Made by a program: the position numbers and the translations under genes
Shown: in pieces, positions 28,200 through 35,940 of the stretch
Numbering within the stretch: position 1 is the stretch's first letter
How the letters are laid out: each line of letters opens with the position of its first letter
Source of the DNA: DATBGO01 sp050011895
GTDB lineage: Bacteria > Actinomycetota > Actinomycetes > Streptosporangiales > Streptosporangiaceae
DNA length: 64,000 bases
Direction of reading: 5' to 3'
Assembly (NCBI GenBank): GCA_050011895.1
Contig: JBEKIF010000006.1
Coordinates: 124,001-188,000, forward strand
Notes under the pieces: generated by a model
The model's input: the letters and a program-made list of their open reading frames with translations, nothing else
What the model was told of the DNA's origin: nothing
The model's database searches: none

Positions 28200-28673
28200 G
28201 TGGAGAATATGCGGGTGAGTGCCGACATTGACGAGCTGCGCCGGCTGCGCCGGGCGCGCGACCGGATGGACCGCGAGTACGCGCAGCCGCTCGACGTCCC
28301 GGCGCTCGCCCGCACGGCACTGATGTCGCCGGGGCACTTCAGCCGCCGCTTCCGCGAGGCTTACTCCGAGACGCCGTACTCCTACCTGATGACCCGGCGC
28401 ATCGAGCGGGCGAAGGCGCTGCTGCGCCGCGGCGACCTGGGCGTGACGGATGTCTGCTTCGCGGTCGGCTGCACGAGCCTCGGCTCCTTCTCCGCCCGGT
28501 TCACCGAGCTTGTCGGCGAGACGCCGTCCGCGTACCGCGCCCGCAACCACGACGAGCTGCGTGTCGTGCCCGCCTGCCAGACGATGGTGCTGACCCGGCC
28601 GCGCAGGGGCGGGGGCCAGGGGCGCGCGGAACAGAGCAGTTTCGGAGAAGCATCCGCCGCCGCGCCCGCCTAG
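28194..28673 (+). CDS. AraC-family transcriptional regulator (DNA-binding domain only)
   Basis: 159 residues, consisting mostly of the two helix-turn-helix motifs of AraC: LDVPALARTALMSPGHFSRRFREAYSETPYSYLMTRRIERAKALLRRG and GVTDVCFAVGCTSLGSFSARFTELVGETPSAYR. No ligand-binding domain precedes it, so control must come through abundance or a separate partner. The start is uncertain: ATG 28194 or ATG 28209 (closer to GGTGGAG). It is divergent from the truncated VOC gene and ends 10 bp before another VOC gene whose -10 box overlaps the regulator's stop codon, a layout typical of a regulator with its target. Confidence 0.85.
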   Translation: MKVENMRVSADIDELRRLRRARDRMDREYAQPLDVPALARTALMSPGHFSRRFREAYSETPYSYLMTRRIERAKALLRRGDLGVTDVCFAVGCTSLGSFSARFTELVGETPSAYRARNHDELRVVPACQTMVLTRPRRGGGQGRAEQSSFGEASAAAPA

Positions 28674-28676
28674 CGT
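28671..28676 (+). promoter_or_regulatory. -10 box of the VOC gene at 28684
   Basis: TAGCGT, whose TAG is the stop codon of the AraC-type gene, lies 7 nt before the ATG at 28684: a leaderless start. Confidence 0.5.
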
Positions 28677-28683
28677 CGGTGCC

Positions 28684-29088
28684 ATGACCATTTCGCTCAG
28701 CGGCGTGCACGTCCTCGTCGACGACCCCGACGCCGCCCTCAGGTTCTACCGCGACACAGTCGGCCTGACGGTCCGCAACGAGGTTGCCCGCGGCGGATTC
28801 CGCTGGATCACCCTCGTCACCGACAGCCAGCCCGAGATCGAGATCGTGTTGTCACAGCCGCATGCGGGCCGCTCCCAGGAGGACGGGGACGCCCTCGCGG
28901 CCCTGCTCGCCAAAGGTGAGCTGCAGGTGGTCCAGTTGCGCTCTGACGACCTCGACGCGACCTTCGACAAGATCGCGGCCACGCCCGAGGCCGAGGTACT
29001 GCAGGAGCCCATCACCCGACCCTCCGGACCCCGCGACATCGCCGTGCGAGACCCCGCGGGCAATCATGTCCGCATCGAGCAGGGATAG
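28684..29088 (+). CDS. VOC-family protein
   Basis: 134 residues, complete two-module VOC protein: ISLSGVHVLVDDPDAALRFYRDTVGLTVRNEVARGGFRWIT, VVQLRSDDLDATFDKIAATPEAEVLQEP, PRDIAVRDPAGNHVRIEQG. It is highly similar to the protein at 24288, suggesting paralogues in one locus. It follows an AraC-type regulator by 10 bp and has its own leaderless promoter. The substrate is unknown; the family includes fosfomycin and bleomycin resistance proteins and dioxygenases. Confidence 0.86.
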   Translation: MTISLSGVHVLVDDPDAALRFYRDTVGLTVRNEVARGGFRWITLVTDSQPEIEIVLSQPHAGRSQEDGDALAALLAKGELQVVQLRSDDLDATFDKIAATPEAEVLQEPITRPSGPRDIAVRDPAGNHVRIEQG

Positions 29089-29176
29089 AACCGGGACGAC
29101 ACCGGGCGCGCCCGAAGCTGCTGATCTTATTTGCCTCTTACTTGCCGCCCGCGGCCGACGCCTACGGGCCAGGCGG

Positions 29177-29410
29177 TCACTCACTAGCTTGACTGACACC
29201 GTCCTCCGCTCGAGCCCGGAGCTTTCGACTCGGCCCGGTGGTCGGAGTCTTCCGGTCCCCGCCGAACTGCTTTTGACAAATGGGAATTGCGGTGAGCGCG
29301 AGGGCAACCACGCACATAGCCACATACAGCGCCTTCGGGATGGCGATGATGGCGAGCGCTTTCAGTAGTACCAGCACGAGATAGATAACGAGCAGTAAGA
29401 GCAGGATCAT
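29177..29410 (-). CDS. Small two-helix membrane protein
   Basis: 77 residues from the ATG at 29410, which has GGAGGT 7 nt upstream on the minus strand. Two hydrophobic helices (MILLLLLVIYLVLVLLKALAII and ALYVAMCVVALALTAIPIC) are followed by a polar, basic tail. No family is recognised. It is placed between a VOC gene (convergent) and the ECF42 sigma gene. Confidence 0.55.
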   Translation of the reverse strand: MILLLLLVIYLVLVLLKALAIIAIPKALYVAMCVVALALTAIPICQKQFGGDRKTPTTGPSRKLRARAEDGVSQASE

Positions 29411-29479
29411 GGGGAGACCTCCGGAATGTCTTACTTCCGCGCTACCGAATCGTGCGTGCAAACCTTACCCATCTCACCT

Positions 29480-30751
29480 CTACGTGTGCGGCCTTTCATG
29501 CAGGCCAGGGCTCTGCTCCGGAGGGCGGGCCCGGGTGAGTGCCTGGCGGCTGCGCTGCAGGAAGTCGCGCTCGGCTGCGTTGTCGCTGTGTGAGATTGCC
29601 GCCTCGTACGCCTGCGCCGCCTCGGCGGTGCGGCCAAGGCGGCGGAGCAGGTCGGCGCGGATGGCGTGGAACAGGTAATAGCTGCCGAGATCGAGGCCTT
29701 CGACGAGGGTAAGCGCCGCGTCCGGTCCTTCGACCTCGGCCACGGCTACCGCGCGGTTGAGGGCCACGACCGGGCTGTGCGCGAGCACGGCGAGCTGATC
29801 GTAAAGCGCCAGGATCTGCCGCCAGTCGGTATCGGCCGCGGCCTGCGCGTCGCAGTGGACAGCGTTGATCGCCGCCTGGACCTGGTAGGGGCCTGGCTGG
29901 TTACGCCGCAGGCATTGCCGGACAATGACCTGGCCTTCGGCGATGAGGGCGCGGTCCCAGCGGCCGCGGTCCTGGTCGGTCAGCAGGACCAGGTCGCCGC
30001 CTGCGGTGGTGCGGGCGCTCCGGCGCGCCTCGATGAGCAGCATGAGCGCGAGCAGCCCCATGACCTCCGGTTCGTCGGGCATGAGCTCGGCGAGCAGCCG
30101 TCCGAGGCGGATGGCCTCCAGGCAAAGGTCCCCGCGGGCAAGCTGGTCGCCCGAGCTTGCGGTGTAGCCCTCGTTGAAGATGAGGTACACGACGGCCAGC
30201 ACAGCGCGCAGGCGGGCCGGGAGGTCGGCCTCGCGCGGGAGCCGGTAAGGGATCCGCGCGTCGCGGATCTTGGCCTTGGCCCGGACCAGCCGCTGGGCCA
30301 TGGTCGGCTCGGGCACGAGGAAGGCGCGGGCGATCTCCGGCGTGGTGAGGCCGCCGAGGAGCCGGAGCGTCAGCGCCACCTGGGCGCTGGCGGCCAGCGC
30401 GGGGTGGCAGCAGGTGAAGATCAGGCGCAGCCGGTCGTCACGCACGGCGCCCTCCTCGGCGGCCGGTTCATCGCGGGACTGCAACAAGGCCGCCTGGGCG
30501 TGCCTGTCCTCGCGCGACGCCTCCCGGCGGAGGCGGTCGATCGCCCGGTTGCGGGCAGTGGTGATGATCCAGCCCGCCGGACTCGGGGGGAGGCCGCCGG
30601 ACGGCCATCGCTGCACCGCCGCGGTGAACGCCTCCTGCACCGCCTCCTCGGCGATGTCGATGTCGCCGAAGACGCGGACCAGGACGGCCACCGCGCGGCC
30701 GTACTCGGCGCGGAACACACGCTCGATCTCCGCCGCGGGCAGGGCAGGCAT
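29480..30751 (-). CDS. RNA polymerase sigma factor, ECF42 type with C-terminal TPR-like extension
   Basis: 423 residues. Region sigma2: IERVFRAEYGRAVAVLVRVFGDIDIAEEAVQEAFTAAVQRWP with the helix WIITTARNRAIDRLRRE; then DDRLRLIFTCCHPAL, a hallmark of this group; sigma4: LRLLGGLTTPEIARAFLVPEPTMAQRLVRAKAKIR. The remaining ~240 residues (DUF6596 and TPR-like) contain YLIFNEGYTASSG and repeated helices ending in AAQAYEAAISHSDNAAERDFL. ECF42 factors pair with DGPF/YCII proteins rather than an anti-sigma factor, and that partner is just upstream, 8 bp away on the same strand. Confidence 0.92.
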   Translation of the reverse strand: MPALPAAEIERVFRAEYGRAVAVLVRVFGDIDIAEEAVQEAFTAAVQRWPSGGLPPSPAGWIITTARNRAIDRLRREASREDRHAQAALLQSRDEPAAEEGAVRDDRLRLIFTCCHPALAASAQVALTLRLLGGLTTPEIARAFLVPEPTMAQRLVRAKAKIRDARIPYRLPREADLPARLRAVLAVVYLIFNEGYTASSGDQLARGDLCLEAIRLGRLLAELMPDEPEVMGLLALMLLIEARRSARTTAGGDLVLLTDQDRGRWDRALIAEGQVIVRQCLRRNQPGPYQVQAAINAVHCDAQAAADTDWRQILALYDQLAVLAHSPVVALNRAVAVAEVEGPDAALTLVEGLDLGSYYLFHAIRADLLRRLGRTAEAAQAYEAAISHSDNAAERDFLQRSRQALTRARPPEQSPGLHERPHT

Positions 30752-30759
30752 GCCAGGTA

Positions 30760-31113
30760 TCAGTCCTCGCCTTCGTGCTGAAACGGCCGCACCTCGATCG
30801 GCAGGCCGGTCACCCGGGCGAGCTTACGGCCCCAGCCGAGCGCGGCATCGAGATCGGGCGCGCTGATGATGGCGAACCCGCCAAGGAACTCCTTGCCCTC
30901 AGCGAACGGGCCGTCGGTCGTGAGCACGTCGCCGCCCGAGAACCGGACCACAGTAGCCGTGCTCGGCGGGTGCAGCCCGCCGGCGAAGACCCAAGAGCCT
31001 GCAGCCTTGAGTTCCTGATTCAAGGCCTCGAGGTCGCGCGAGATCCTCGCCAGGACGTCCGGCGCGGGAATCGGCCCTTCCGGCTGATACACGCTGAGCA
31101 GATACTTCGTCAT
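30760..31113 (-). CDS. YCII/DGPF-domain protein, partner of the ECF42 sigma factor
   Basis: 117 residues: MTKYLLSVYQPEG start, LNQELKAAGSWVFAGGLHPP, then the naming motif in TTDGPFAEGKEFLGGFAII, DLDAALGWGRKLA and IEVRPF. The ATG at 31113 has GGAGGAG about 7 nt upstream. Such proteins are nearly always coded next to ECF42 sigma factors and are thought to take part in their control; the biochemical role is unproven. Confidence 0.88.
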   Translation of the reverse strand: MTKYLLSVYQPEGPIPAPDVLARISRDLEALNQELKAAGSWVFAGGLHPPSTATVVRFSGGDVLTTDGPFAEGKEFLGGFAIISAPDLDAALGWGRKLARVTGLPIEVRPFQHEGED

Positions 31114-31344
31114 CGTGGTGCTCCTCCTCGGCAACGTGCTGATCGAGCTGATCAGGACCACTGTGGCTGCGTTCCCCGCGTCCGGTGCCCGCATCACGCC
31201 ACCGGCCCTGGCACCCTCTAAACGAACGGGATCTGGCCGCATCGACCGTAGGACGCCGCCGGGCGGCCTCCGGATGGCTGCCTCGGATGCGGCCTGGCCC
31301 GGGCCATCCTGCAAGATGGCAACGACGAGGAAGGAAGCCCGGCC

Positions 31345-31794
31345 ATGGTATTCACCGACGCCGAACTCGATTACCTGCGTTCCCAGCGCCTCGGACGGCT
31401 GGCGACGCTAGCCCCGGACGGCACCTTGCAGAACAGCCCGGTCGGCTTTGCGGTCGACGCAACAGCGGGCGTGATCGACATCCGCGGGCGCGACCTGGGC
31501 AATACCCGCAAGTTCCACAACGTGGCCGCGAACGGCCAGGTGGCCTTCGTGGTGGACGACATCGTGTCACTCGATCCGTGGAACGTCCGGTGCTTTGAGG
31601 TCCGCGGCACCGGCGAAGCGCTCACCGGCCAGCCGCCGCCCAACCCCTATATGAGCAGCGAGGTCATTCGTATCCATCCCCGGCGCATCATCAGCTGGGG
31701 AATGGGCCCCGACGGTCAGCAGGGCGCGACGCGCAACGTGAGCCAGCCGGACGGCAGCAGTTCCGCCCGTCCAGCCGGTGACGGGCTGCGGTGA
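31345..31794 (+). CDS. PPOX-class F420-dependent oxidoreductase-like protein
   Basis: 149 residues with the split-barrel flavin/deazaflavin fold: FTDAELDYLRSQRLGRLATLAPDGTLQNSPVGFAVD, IDIRGRDLGNTRKFHNVAANGQVAFVVDD and VIRIHPRRIISWGMG. The actinobacterial members I can compare bind F420. AGGAAGG lies upstream of the ATG. The last codons overlap the thioesterase start (GTGA), so the two are translationally coupled. Confidence 0.82.
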   Translation: MVFTDAELDYLRSQRLGRLATLAPDGTLQNSPVGFAVDATAGVIDIRGRDLGNTRKFHNVAANGQVAFVVDDIVSLDPWNVRCFEVRGTGEALTGQPPPNPYMSSEVIRIHPRRIISWGMGPDGQQGATRNVSQPDGSSSARPAGDGLR

Positions 31795-32216
31795 TGCCCG
31801 AAGCCGTCCCGGCCGCCCCTGCGGCCCTGCTGGCCACCATGCCTTATGCGGTGGCGCTCGGCATCACCCTTCGAGCGGTCGCTCCGCAGCGGGCAACCGG
31901 CGAGCTGCAATGGACCCCGGGGCGATGCACTGCGGGCGGAGTGCTGCACGGAGGTGCGGTCATGGCGCTGGCCGACACCGTCGGCGCCGTCTGCGCCTAC
32001 CTGAATCTGCCCGAGGGGGCCGTGACCGCGACGGTCGAGTCCAAGACGAACTTCTTCCGTGGCGTGCGGGCGGGGACGCTGCACGCAACTGCGCGGCCAC
32101 TGCACGTCGGGCGGTCGTTCATCGTGGTGCAGACTGACCTGACCGACGACTCAGGTAGGGCGATCGGCCAGACAACGCAGACCCAGGCGGTCATCGCGCC
32201 GGCGCCAGCGGGCTGA
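31791..32216 (+). CDS. PaaI-family hotdog thioesterase
   Basis: 141 residues. The hotdog core is clear: GRCTAGGVLHGGAVMALADTVGAVCAYL contains the HGG and the helix with the active acid, followed by TATVESKTNFFRGVRAGTLHATARPLHVGRSFIVVQTDLTDDSGRAIGQTTQTQ. Members hydrolyse acyl- or aryl-CoA thioesters. Starts at GTG 31791 overlapping the upstream stop; an ATG follows at once. Confidence 0.85.
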   Translation: MMPEAVPAAPAALLATMPYAVALGITLRAVAPQRATGELQWTPGRCTAGGVLHGGAVMALADTVGAVCAYLNLPEGAVTATVESKTNFFRGVRAGTLHATARPLHVGRSFIVVQTDLTDDSGRAIGQTTQTQAVIAPAPAG

Positions 32217-32534
32217 CCGGCCAGCCCGCCTGGGCGGGGTCGCCCTGCTCAGGGAGCCGCGGCTGGGCAGAAGAGCGAGGACAATTAACGGCGAAGGTGC
32301 TCGGCCAGGTTCTCGGCGGACGTCGGCACCGCAGTGACTGCAGGCAATGGTCCGTCCGCTGCTCGATCGTGCCGTCGGGCACCCACACCAGCGCCGCCGC
32401 GGCGTCAAGCACCCGCTGCGGCGTCCTGGGCTCATCGCCATGATCGCCCGCCTTCGATGGACTCCGGCACGGCAATCACGTTAGCGGGCAGCGGCCGGAT
32501 TGCCCGGACTCGCGACACCGCGGCTCACGCGCCC
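32217..32534. other. Intergenic stretch, no gene supported
   Basis: About 320 bp after the thioesterase gene with no frame resembling a known family and no clear hairpin terminator. Short open frames here are Arg/Pro-rich and lack ribosome sites. Confidence 0.5.
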
Positions 32535-32587
32535 TTGACCCGGCCGGGCGTACCATAGAATCAGAGTACTTTTAAAATCAAAGTACT
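32535..32587 (+). promoter_or_regulatory. Promoter with AGTACTTT-N7-AAAGTACT operator
   Basis: TTGACC (32535-32540) and TAGAAT (32556-32561, 15-bp spacer) form a candidate promoter. An inverted repeat, AGTACTTT (32565-32572) and AAAGTACT (32580-32587), covers the probable transcription start, with TAAAATC as its AT-rich centre. It is the only such AT-rich patch nearby and precedes an operon that codes for a winged-helix regulator. Confidence 0.6.
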
Positions 32588-32605
32588 AGGCGGAGATGAG
32601 TTCAA

Positions 32606-33271
32606 ATGAGTGACGCCGATGCCCGCAGCGCTCCCCAGCCCCCGGCGGCCGGGGAACTGTCACCGCGAGAGTCGCTGGAGCTGATCAGGGCTCAGCAGGC
32701 GAGCGCGGCCAGGGACCTCCAGGTGAACCCGGTGCCGATCCTGGCCAGCTGGGGTGTCGCCTGGGCGCTCGGTTTCGGGGCCTTCTACTTTGCCTCGTCC
32801 GGAGCTCGGGGGCACTTCCTGCCGCTCTGGGCGGCGGCCGCGATCCTTTGCACGTTCTCAGCTGTCGCCGTCGCGGCGGTGGTCGCCCAGCTGGTCCGCC
32901 GCGGCCGGGGGGTGCGGGGCCCCTCGCGTACTGTCGCCGCCAGCTTCGGCTGGAGCTGGCTGCTGGCCCTCGCCGGGGTGTTCGCGCTCAACATCGGATT
33001 GTCGCAGCATGGCCTGCCCGCGTCGCTTGCCCCGCTGCTGTGGCCGGGAAGCTCTTCGGTGGTCGTAGGGGTGCTGTACCTGGCAGGCGGCCTGCTGTTC
33101 GCCGACCGTGTCCAGTACGGCCTGGGAGCCTGGATGCTGGCCGTGGGGGCAGGCAGCGTGCTGGCCGGGTGGCCAGCCAACTTTGCGGTGCTGGCGCTGG
33201 CCGGCGGTGGCGGCTTCCTGGCCGCCGCCCTGTGCACCGTGATGCGGACCCGTGCGCGGGCTGAGCGATGA
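32606..33271 (+). CDS. Integral membrane protein of a regulator-membrane protein pair
   Basis: 221 residues. A soluble N-terminus (LSPRESLELIRAQQASAARDL) precedes six hydrophobic segments: ILASWGVAWALGFGAFYFA, FLPLWAAAAILCTFSAVAVAAVV, WSWLLALAGVFALNIGL, VVVGVLYLAGGLLFA, LGAWMLAVGAGSVLAGW and FAVLALAGGGGFLAAAL. The function is unknown. The next gene, a winged-helix regulator, overlaps its stop (ATGA), so the two are made together. Confidence 0.75.
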   Translation: MSDADARSAPQPPAAGELSPRESLELIRAQQASAARDLQVNPVPILASWGVAWALGFGAFYFASSGARGHFLPLWAAAAILCTFSAVAVAAVVAQLVRRGRGVRGPSRTVAASFGWSWLLALAGVFALNIGLSQHGLPASLAPLLWPGSSSVVVGVLYLAGGLLFADRVQYGLGAWMLAVGAGSVLAGWPANFAVLALAGGGGFLAAALCTVMRTRARAER

Positions 33272-33675
33272 GCACCGACGGGCCTGCGAGTGCGGAAGCG
33301 CTGCGCGAGCCAGCCCTGCCGGCGCTCGATCCGGTCATCCATGCGCAGCCCCGGCTGCGGGTGATCGTTGCCTTGTCAGCGCTGGCCGACGGTGACCGGG
33401 TCAGCTTCCCGCGGCTTCAGGAACTGGCCGGCCTGACCGCAGGCAATCTGGCCACTCATCTCCGGAGGCTCGAGGACGCCGGCTACGTCCGCGTTGCCAA
33501 GTCCTACCGGCGGCGCACCCCGGTCACCTGGCTGTCGCTGACCACCGCGGGCCGGCTGGCACTTGAGGAGTACCTGGCTGCGCTGCGTGCGTTGCTGGAC
33601 AGTGCCGGCCAAGGCCGTCACCAGCACGACAACAAGGCCGGCCGCGAGCCGCGCAACGGGGAAACCGCACCATGA
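33268..33675 (+). CDS. Winged-helix (MarR-like, HTH_34) transcriptional regulator
   Basis: 135 residues. The central helix-turn-helix reads LDPVIHAQPRLRVIVALSALADGDRVSFPRLQELAGLTAGNLATHLRRLEDAGYVRVAKSYRRRTPVTWLSLTTAGRLALEEYLAALRALL, the typical short HTH_34/MarR-like form without a ligand domain. It starts at ATG 33268, overlapping the membrane protein stop. The palindrome before the operon is its probable operator. An adjoining ATG frame (33672-33752, 26 codons) overlaps the stop. Confidence 0.85.
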   Translation: MSTDGPASAEALREPALPALDPVIHAQPRLRVIVALSALADGDRVSFPRLQELAGLTAGNLATHLRRLEDAGYVRVAKSYRRRTPVTWLSLTTAGRLALEEYLAALRALLDSAGQGRHQHDNKAGREPRNGETAP

Positions 33676-33752
33676 CCGAGGAGGCAACGCGCCCGTCGCC
33701 TGCCGGGCGCGCCATCGATCCGGCTGCAGTCTGTCTATGTGCCGGTCAGTGA
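33672..33752 (+). CDS. Possible 26-residue peptide overlapping the regulator stop
   Basis: ATG at 33672 overlaps the regulator TGA (ATGA) and reads MTEEATRPSPAGRAIDPAAV and a few more residues. Coupled third genes in such operons are often ABC ATPases that begin in a similar way, so this might be the remnant of one, but the frame is too short to judge. Confidence 0.25.
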   Translation: MTEEATRPSPAGRAIDPAAVCLCAGQ

Positions 33753-34181
33753 CCCGGTCGGGGATGCCCCTGGCTCGGCCTGACCAGGCCGCCGGGCCCG
33801 GTCGGTGGCCAGCCCGGGGGGGAAGGGTCTGGCCACCGACCCCGTTTGGCCCGGTCGGTGGTCAATCCGGGACGAGAAATCCGCCCGCCAACCAGGCCTG
33901 CCCGGTCAGTGCTTGAGCATGGCGTCGATACCTGTCTGCACCCTGTTCGCTGGCACGGTGCTGATCGTCGCCTTGCCCCAGCCGTCGTTAGGCAGAAGTT
34001 CAGGCCGAGCATAGACCGCGAGACCGGGCGGCAGTAACTAAGCACAATCTTTGGTACAGAAACGTCATGAACTGATGGTTGCCTGGTAAGAAAAGGCGTC
34101 TTGAGAGGCCCTGGCCCACCTAATCATCGGCTCAGTTTGGCACCGGCCGTTCCGGCCCGTTCCGGCCCGGGTCGGCCGGGT
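33753..34181. other. Intergenic stretch between convergent units
   Basis: About 430 bp holding a strong hairpin (33800-33841) and a partial repeat of its arm (CCCGGTCGGTGG again at 33852). No gene is supported. Confidence 0.5.
33800..33841. terminator. 13-bp hairpin after the regulator operon
   Basis: GGTCGGTGGCCAG (33800-33812) pairs perfectly with CTGGCCACCGACC (33829-33841) around a 16-nt loop, followed by CCCGTTT. Confidence 0.6.
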
Positions 34182-35579
34182 TCAGGACGCGTTCAGCTTG
34201 GTTCCGAGGTTCTGGTAGTCAACGTCCACCTGGTCGAGGATCTGCTGGACGTTTGTGCTGGTGAGAATCGCCTCGTACTGCGCGGCTGACGTGGCCTGGC
34301 CGAGCCGTAGGAGTAGCTGGCCGGCCTGCGACGACGCGGCTGCCAGCTGGTCCGCGGCGGAAGTGGTCGCCCTGTCAGGCATGGCAGTGTCCTGCACCGA
34401 CGTCCCGAATGTGTCAAATGCCTGGCTAGCTTGCCGGTCGAGAGCGGTAACGCAACTTACGTTGCCTTGGCAGGCGGCGGACTTGGCCTGGAAGGACGAC
34501 AGGGTCTTGCTCAGCGCGGAATAGGCGGCCTGGACCTGGTCGATAGCGTTGGTCCTGGTGGCTACGGTGTTGGCGACCTTGCCGATCTCCAAGCTGCTGA
34601 GAATGGAGTTGCCGACGAACAATACGACGCCGATGGCAATGAACAGGATGATCAGCCTTCTGGCCCCCTGGGACAGCACGAGCTGCCAGGGCTGCCCAGC
34701 GCTCGTGGCGCCGAAAGGCATCGCAAGAGGCGGCTGGCCGACCGTGGCCGGGAAGCCAGTTGGCTCGGCAGAGAAGCTCGTCGGCTCGGTAGCAAAGCCA
34801 CCTGGCTCGCTCGATGGCTGCGCGGGGAAGGCGCCGGGCTGGACGGGGAAGGCGCCGGGCTGGACGGGGAAGGCGCCGGGCTGGACGGGGAAGGCGCCGG
34901 GCTGGCCCGGGAAGCCTGCCGCGTCAGTTGCGAATTCGCCTCGCGCCGGCAGGTCGCCGAACAACGCGTCCGGGTATTCGCCGGTAAGCAGTGTCAGGTA
35001 ACCGATGTACCGGATGTAGTACCGCATGACGGCCGCGTAGGCCTCGTAAAGCGATGCTGGCATGATCCCGGTCACCAGCACGATCAGCCAGGTGACGAAC
35101 AGCATGATGGTCTGCGCGCCGTAGAAAAGGCAGGAGACGACGATGGCGGCCGGGATGGCAAGGATGATCCGGAAGAAGACCGCGAGCCGGTTCAGCGGAC
35201 CAGGTGGTGGTACCGCCAGGCGCACCGGGTAATCGGCGTCCCCGAGCGCGAACGGCGGATAGGCCCCCGTCAGCAGCAGGCAGTACGCGCTGACTCGGGC
35301 GTGCCAGTGCAGCCACCCGGACAGGTAGTCGTCCGCGAACCGGGGCAGGCGGCCGGTGAAGAGCGCACCGAACCAGCCGATCACCACGACGATCTCGGCC
35401 ACGAAGCCCAGCACCGCGAGCGCGATGAGATGCGGGATGGCCAGGATGATGCGCACGAGCACGGTCAGCCGCTGCTGCGGGGCGCGCTCGGGGAACGCCA
35501 GCAGGATCGGGGCCCGCCCGCCGAAAGCGCCAACCTGGTCCTGCGGCGCAGATCCCGACGGGGTGGGAATAGCGGTCAT
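34182..35579 (-). CDS. DUF4389-domain membrane protein
   Basis: 465 residues from the ATG at 35579 (AAGGAG about 8 nt upstream). Two tandem DUF4389-type units: RLTVLVRIILAIPHLIALAVLGFVAEIVVVIGWFGALFTGRLP ... YPPF and NRLAVFFRIILAIPAAIVVSCLFYGAQTIMLFVTWLIVLVTGIMP ... YPDALFG. Then comes a FPVQPGA repeat (about residues 220-250, coded by 21-bp DNA units at 34830-34910), a transmembrane helix (LIILFIAIGVVLFVGNSIL) and a probably extracellular helical tail (to SKTLSSFQAKSAACQGNVSCV). Such proteins are common in actinomycetes; the function is unknown. Confidence 0.82.
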   Translation of the reverse strand: MTAIPTPSGSAPQDQVGAFGGRAPILLAFPERAPQQRLTVLVRIILAIPHLIALAVLGFVAEIVVVIGWFGALFTGRLPRFADDYLSGWLHWHARVSAYCLLLTGAYPPFALGDADYPVRLAVPPPGPLNRLAVFFRIILAIPAAIVVSCLFYGAQTIMLFVTWLIVLVTGIMPASLYEAYAAVMRYYIRYIGYLTLLTGEYPDALFGDLPARGEFATDAAGFPGQPGAFPVQPGAFPVQPGAFPVQPGAFPAQPSSEPGGFATEPTSFSAEPTGFPATVGQPPLAMPFGATSAGQPWQLVLSQGARRLIILFIAIGVVLFVGNSILSSLEIGKVANTVATRTNAIDQVQAAYSALSKTLSSFQAKSAACQGNVSCVTALDRQASQAFDTFGTSVQDTAMPDRATTSAADQLAAASSQAGQLLLRLGQATSAAQYEAILTSTNVQQILDQVDVDYQNLGTKLNAS

Positions 35580-35930
35580 GTCCACGCTCCTTAGCCGACC
35601 AGTCACCGTACTAGGAAGAGCACTGCCGAAACAGGGCAAGAGCAGTTATTTCCTAGCGAACGTCAAGGTCTCGGCCAGATTGCTCGGAGCCATCACTGAC
35701 TGGCAGCGTTTTACGGACTGACCGGCAGCGTTACGGACTGACCGGCAGCGTTACGGACTGACCGGCAGCGTTACGGACTGACCGGCAGCGTTACGGACTG
35801 ACCGGCAGTGTTACGAACTGGCGGTTGGCGGCCCCGGCGCCCTCGGCCAGCAGAAGCCTGGCCCGGACCGCGGCCAAGCTTGGCACATCCGCGCTGGACA
35901 GCCGGTTCGGGGCTGCCTACTCTTGACTGT
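35580..35930. other. Divergent intergenic region with 20-bp array and Rieske-gene promoter
   Basis: 351 bp between the DUF4389 and Rieske genes. It contains a 20-bp tandem array, then the promoter and operator listed separately. No gene is supported. Confidence 0.7.
35700..35820. repeat. 20-bp tandem array
   Basis: Units of ACCGGCAGCGTTACGGACTG start at 35721, 35741, 35761 and 35781; a fifth (35801) has two changes, and a diverged partial copy precedes at 35700. The array ends 75 bp before the Rieske -35 box. Confidence 0.95.
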
Positions 35931-35940
35931 ATGATCAGTC
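35895..35940 (+). promoter_or_regulatory. Promoter and operator-like site at the Rieske gene
   Basis: TGGACA (35895-35900), a 17-bp spacer and TACTCT (35918-35923) lie 7 nt before the ATG at 35931. GACTGTATGATCAGTC (35925-35940) covers the transcription/translation start: arms GACTG and CAGTC are 6 bp apart, as at the four other sites of the proposed regulon. This is the most degenerate of the five in its centre. Confidence 0.6.

Noticed and set aside
29666..30781. A 371-codon frame antisense to the ECF42 gene
   Set aside because: Composition is typical of complement shadows and the ECF42 protein is unambiguous.
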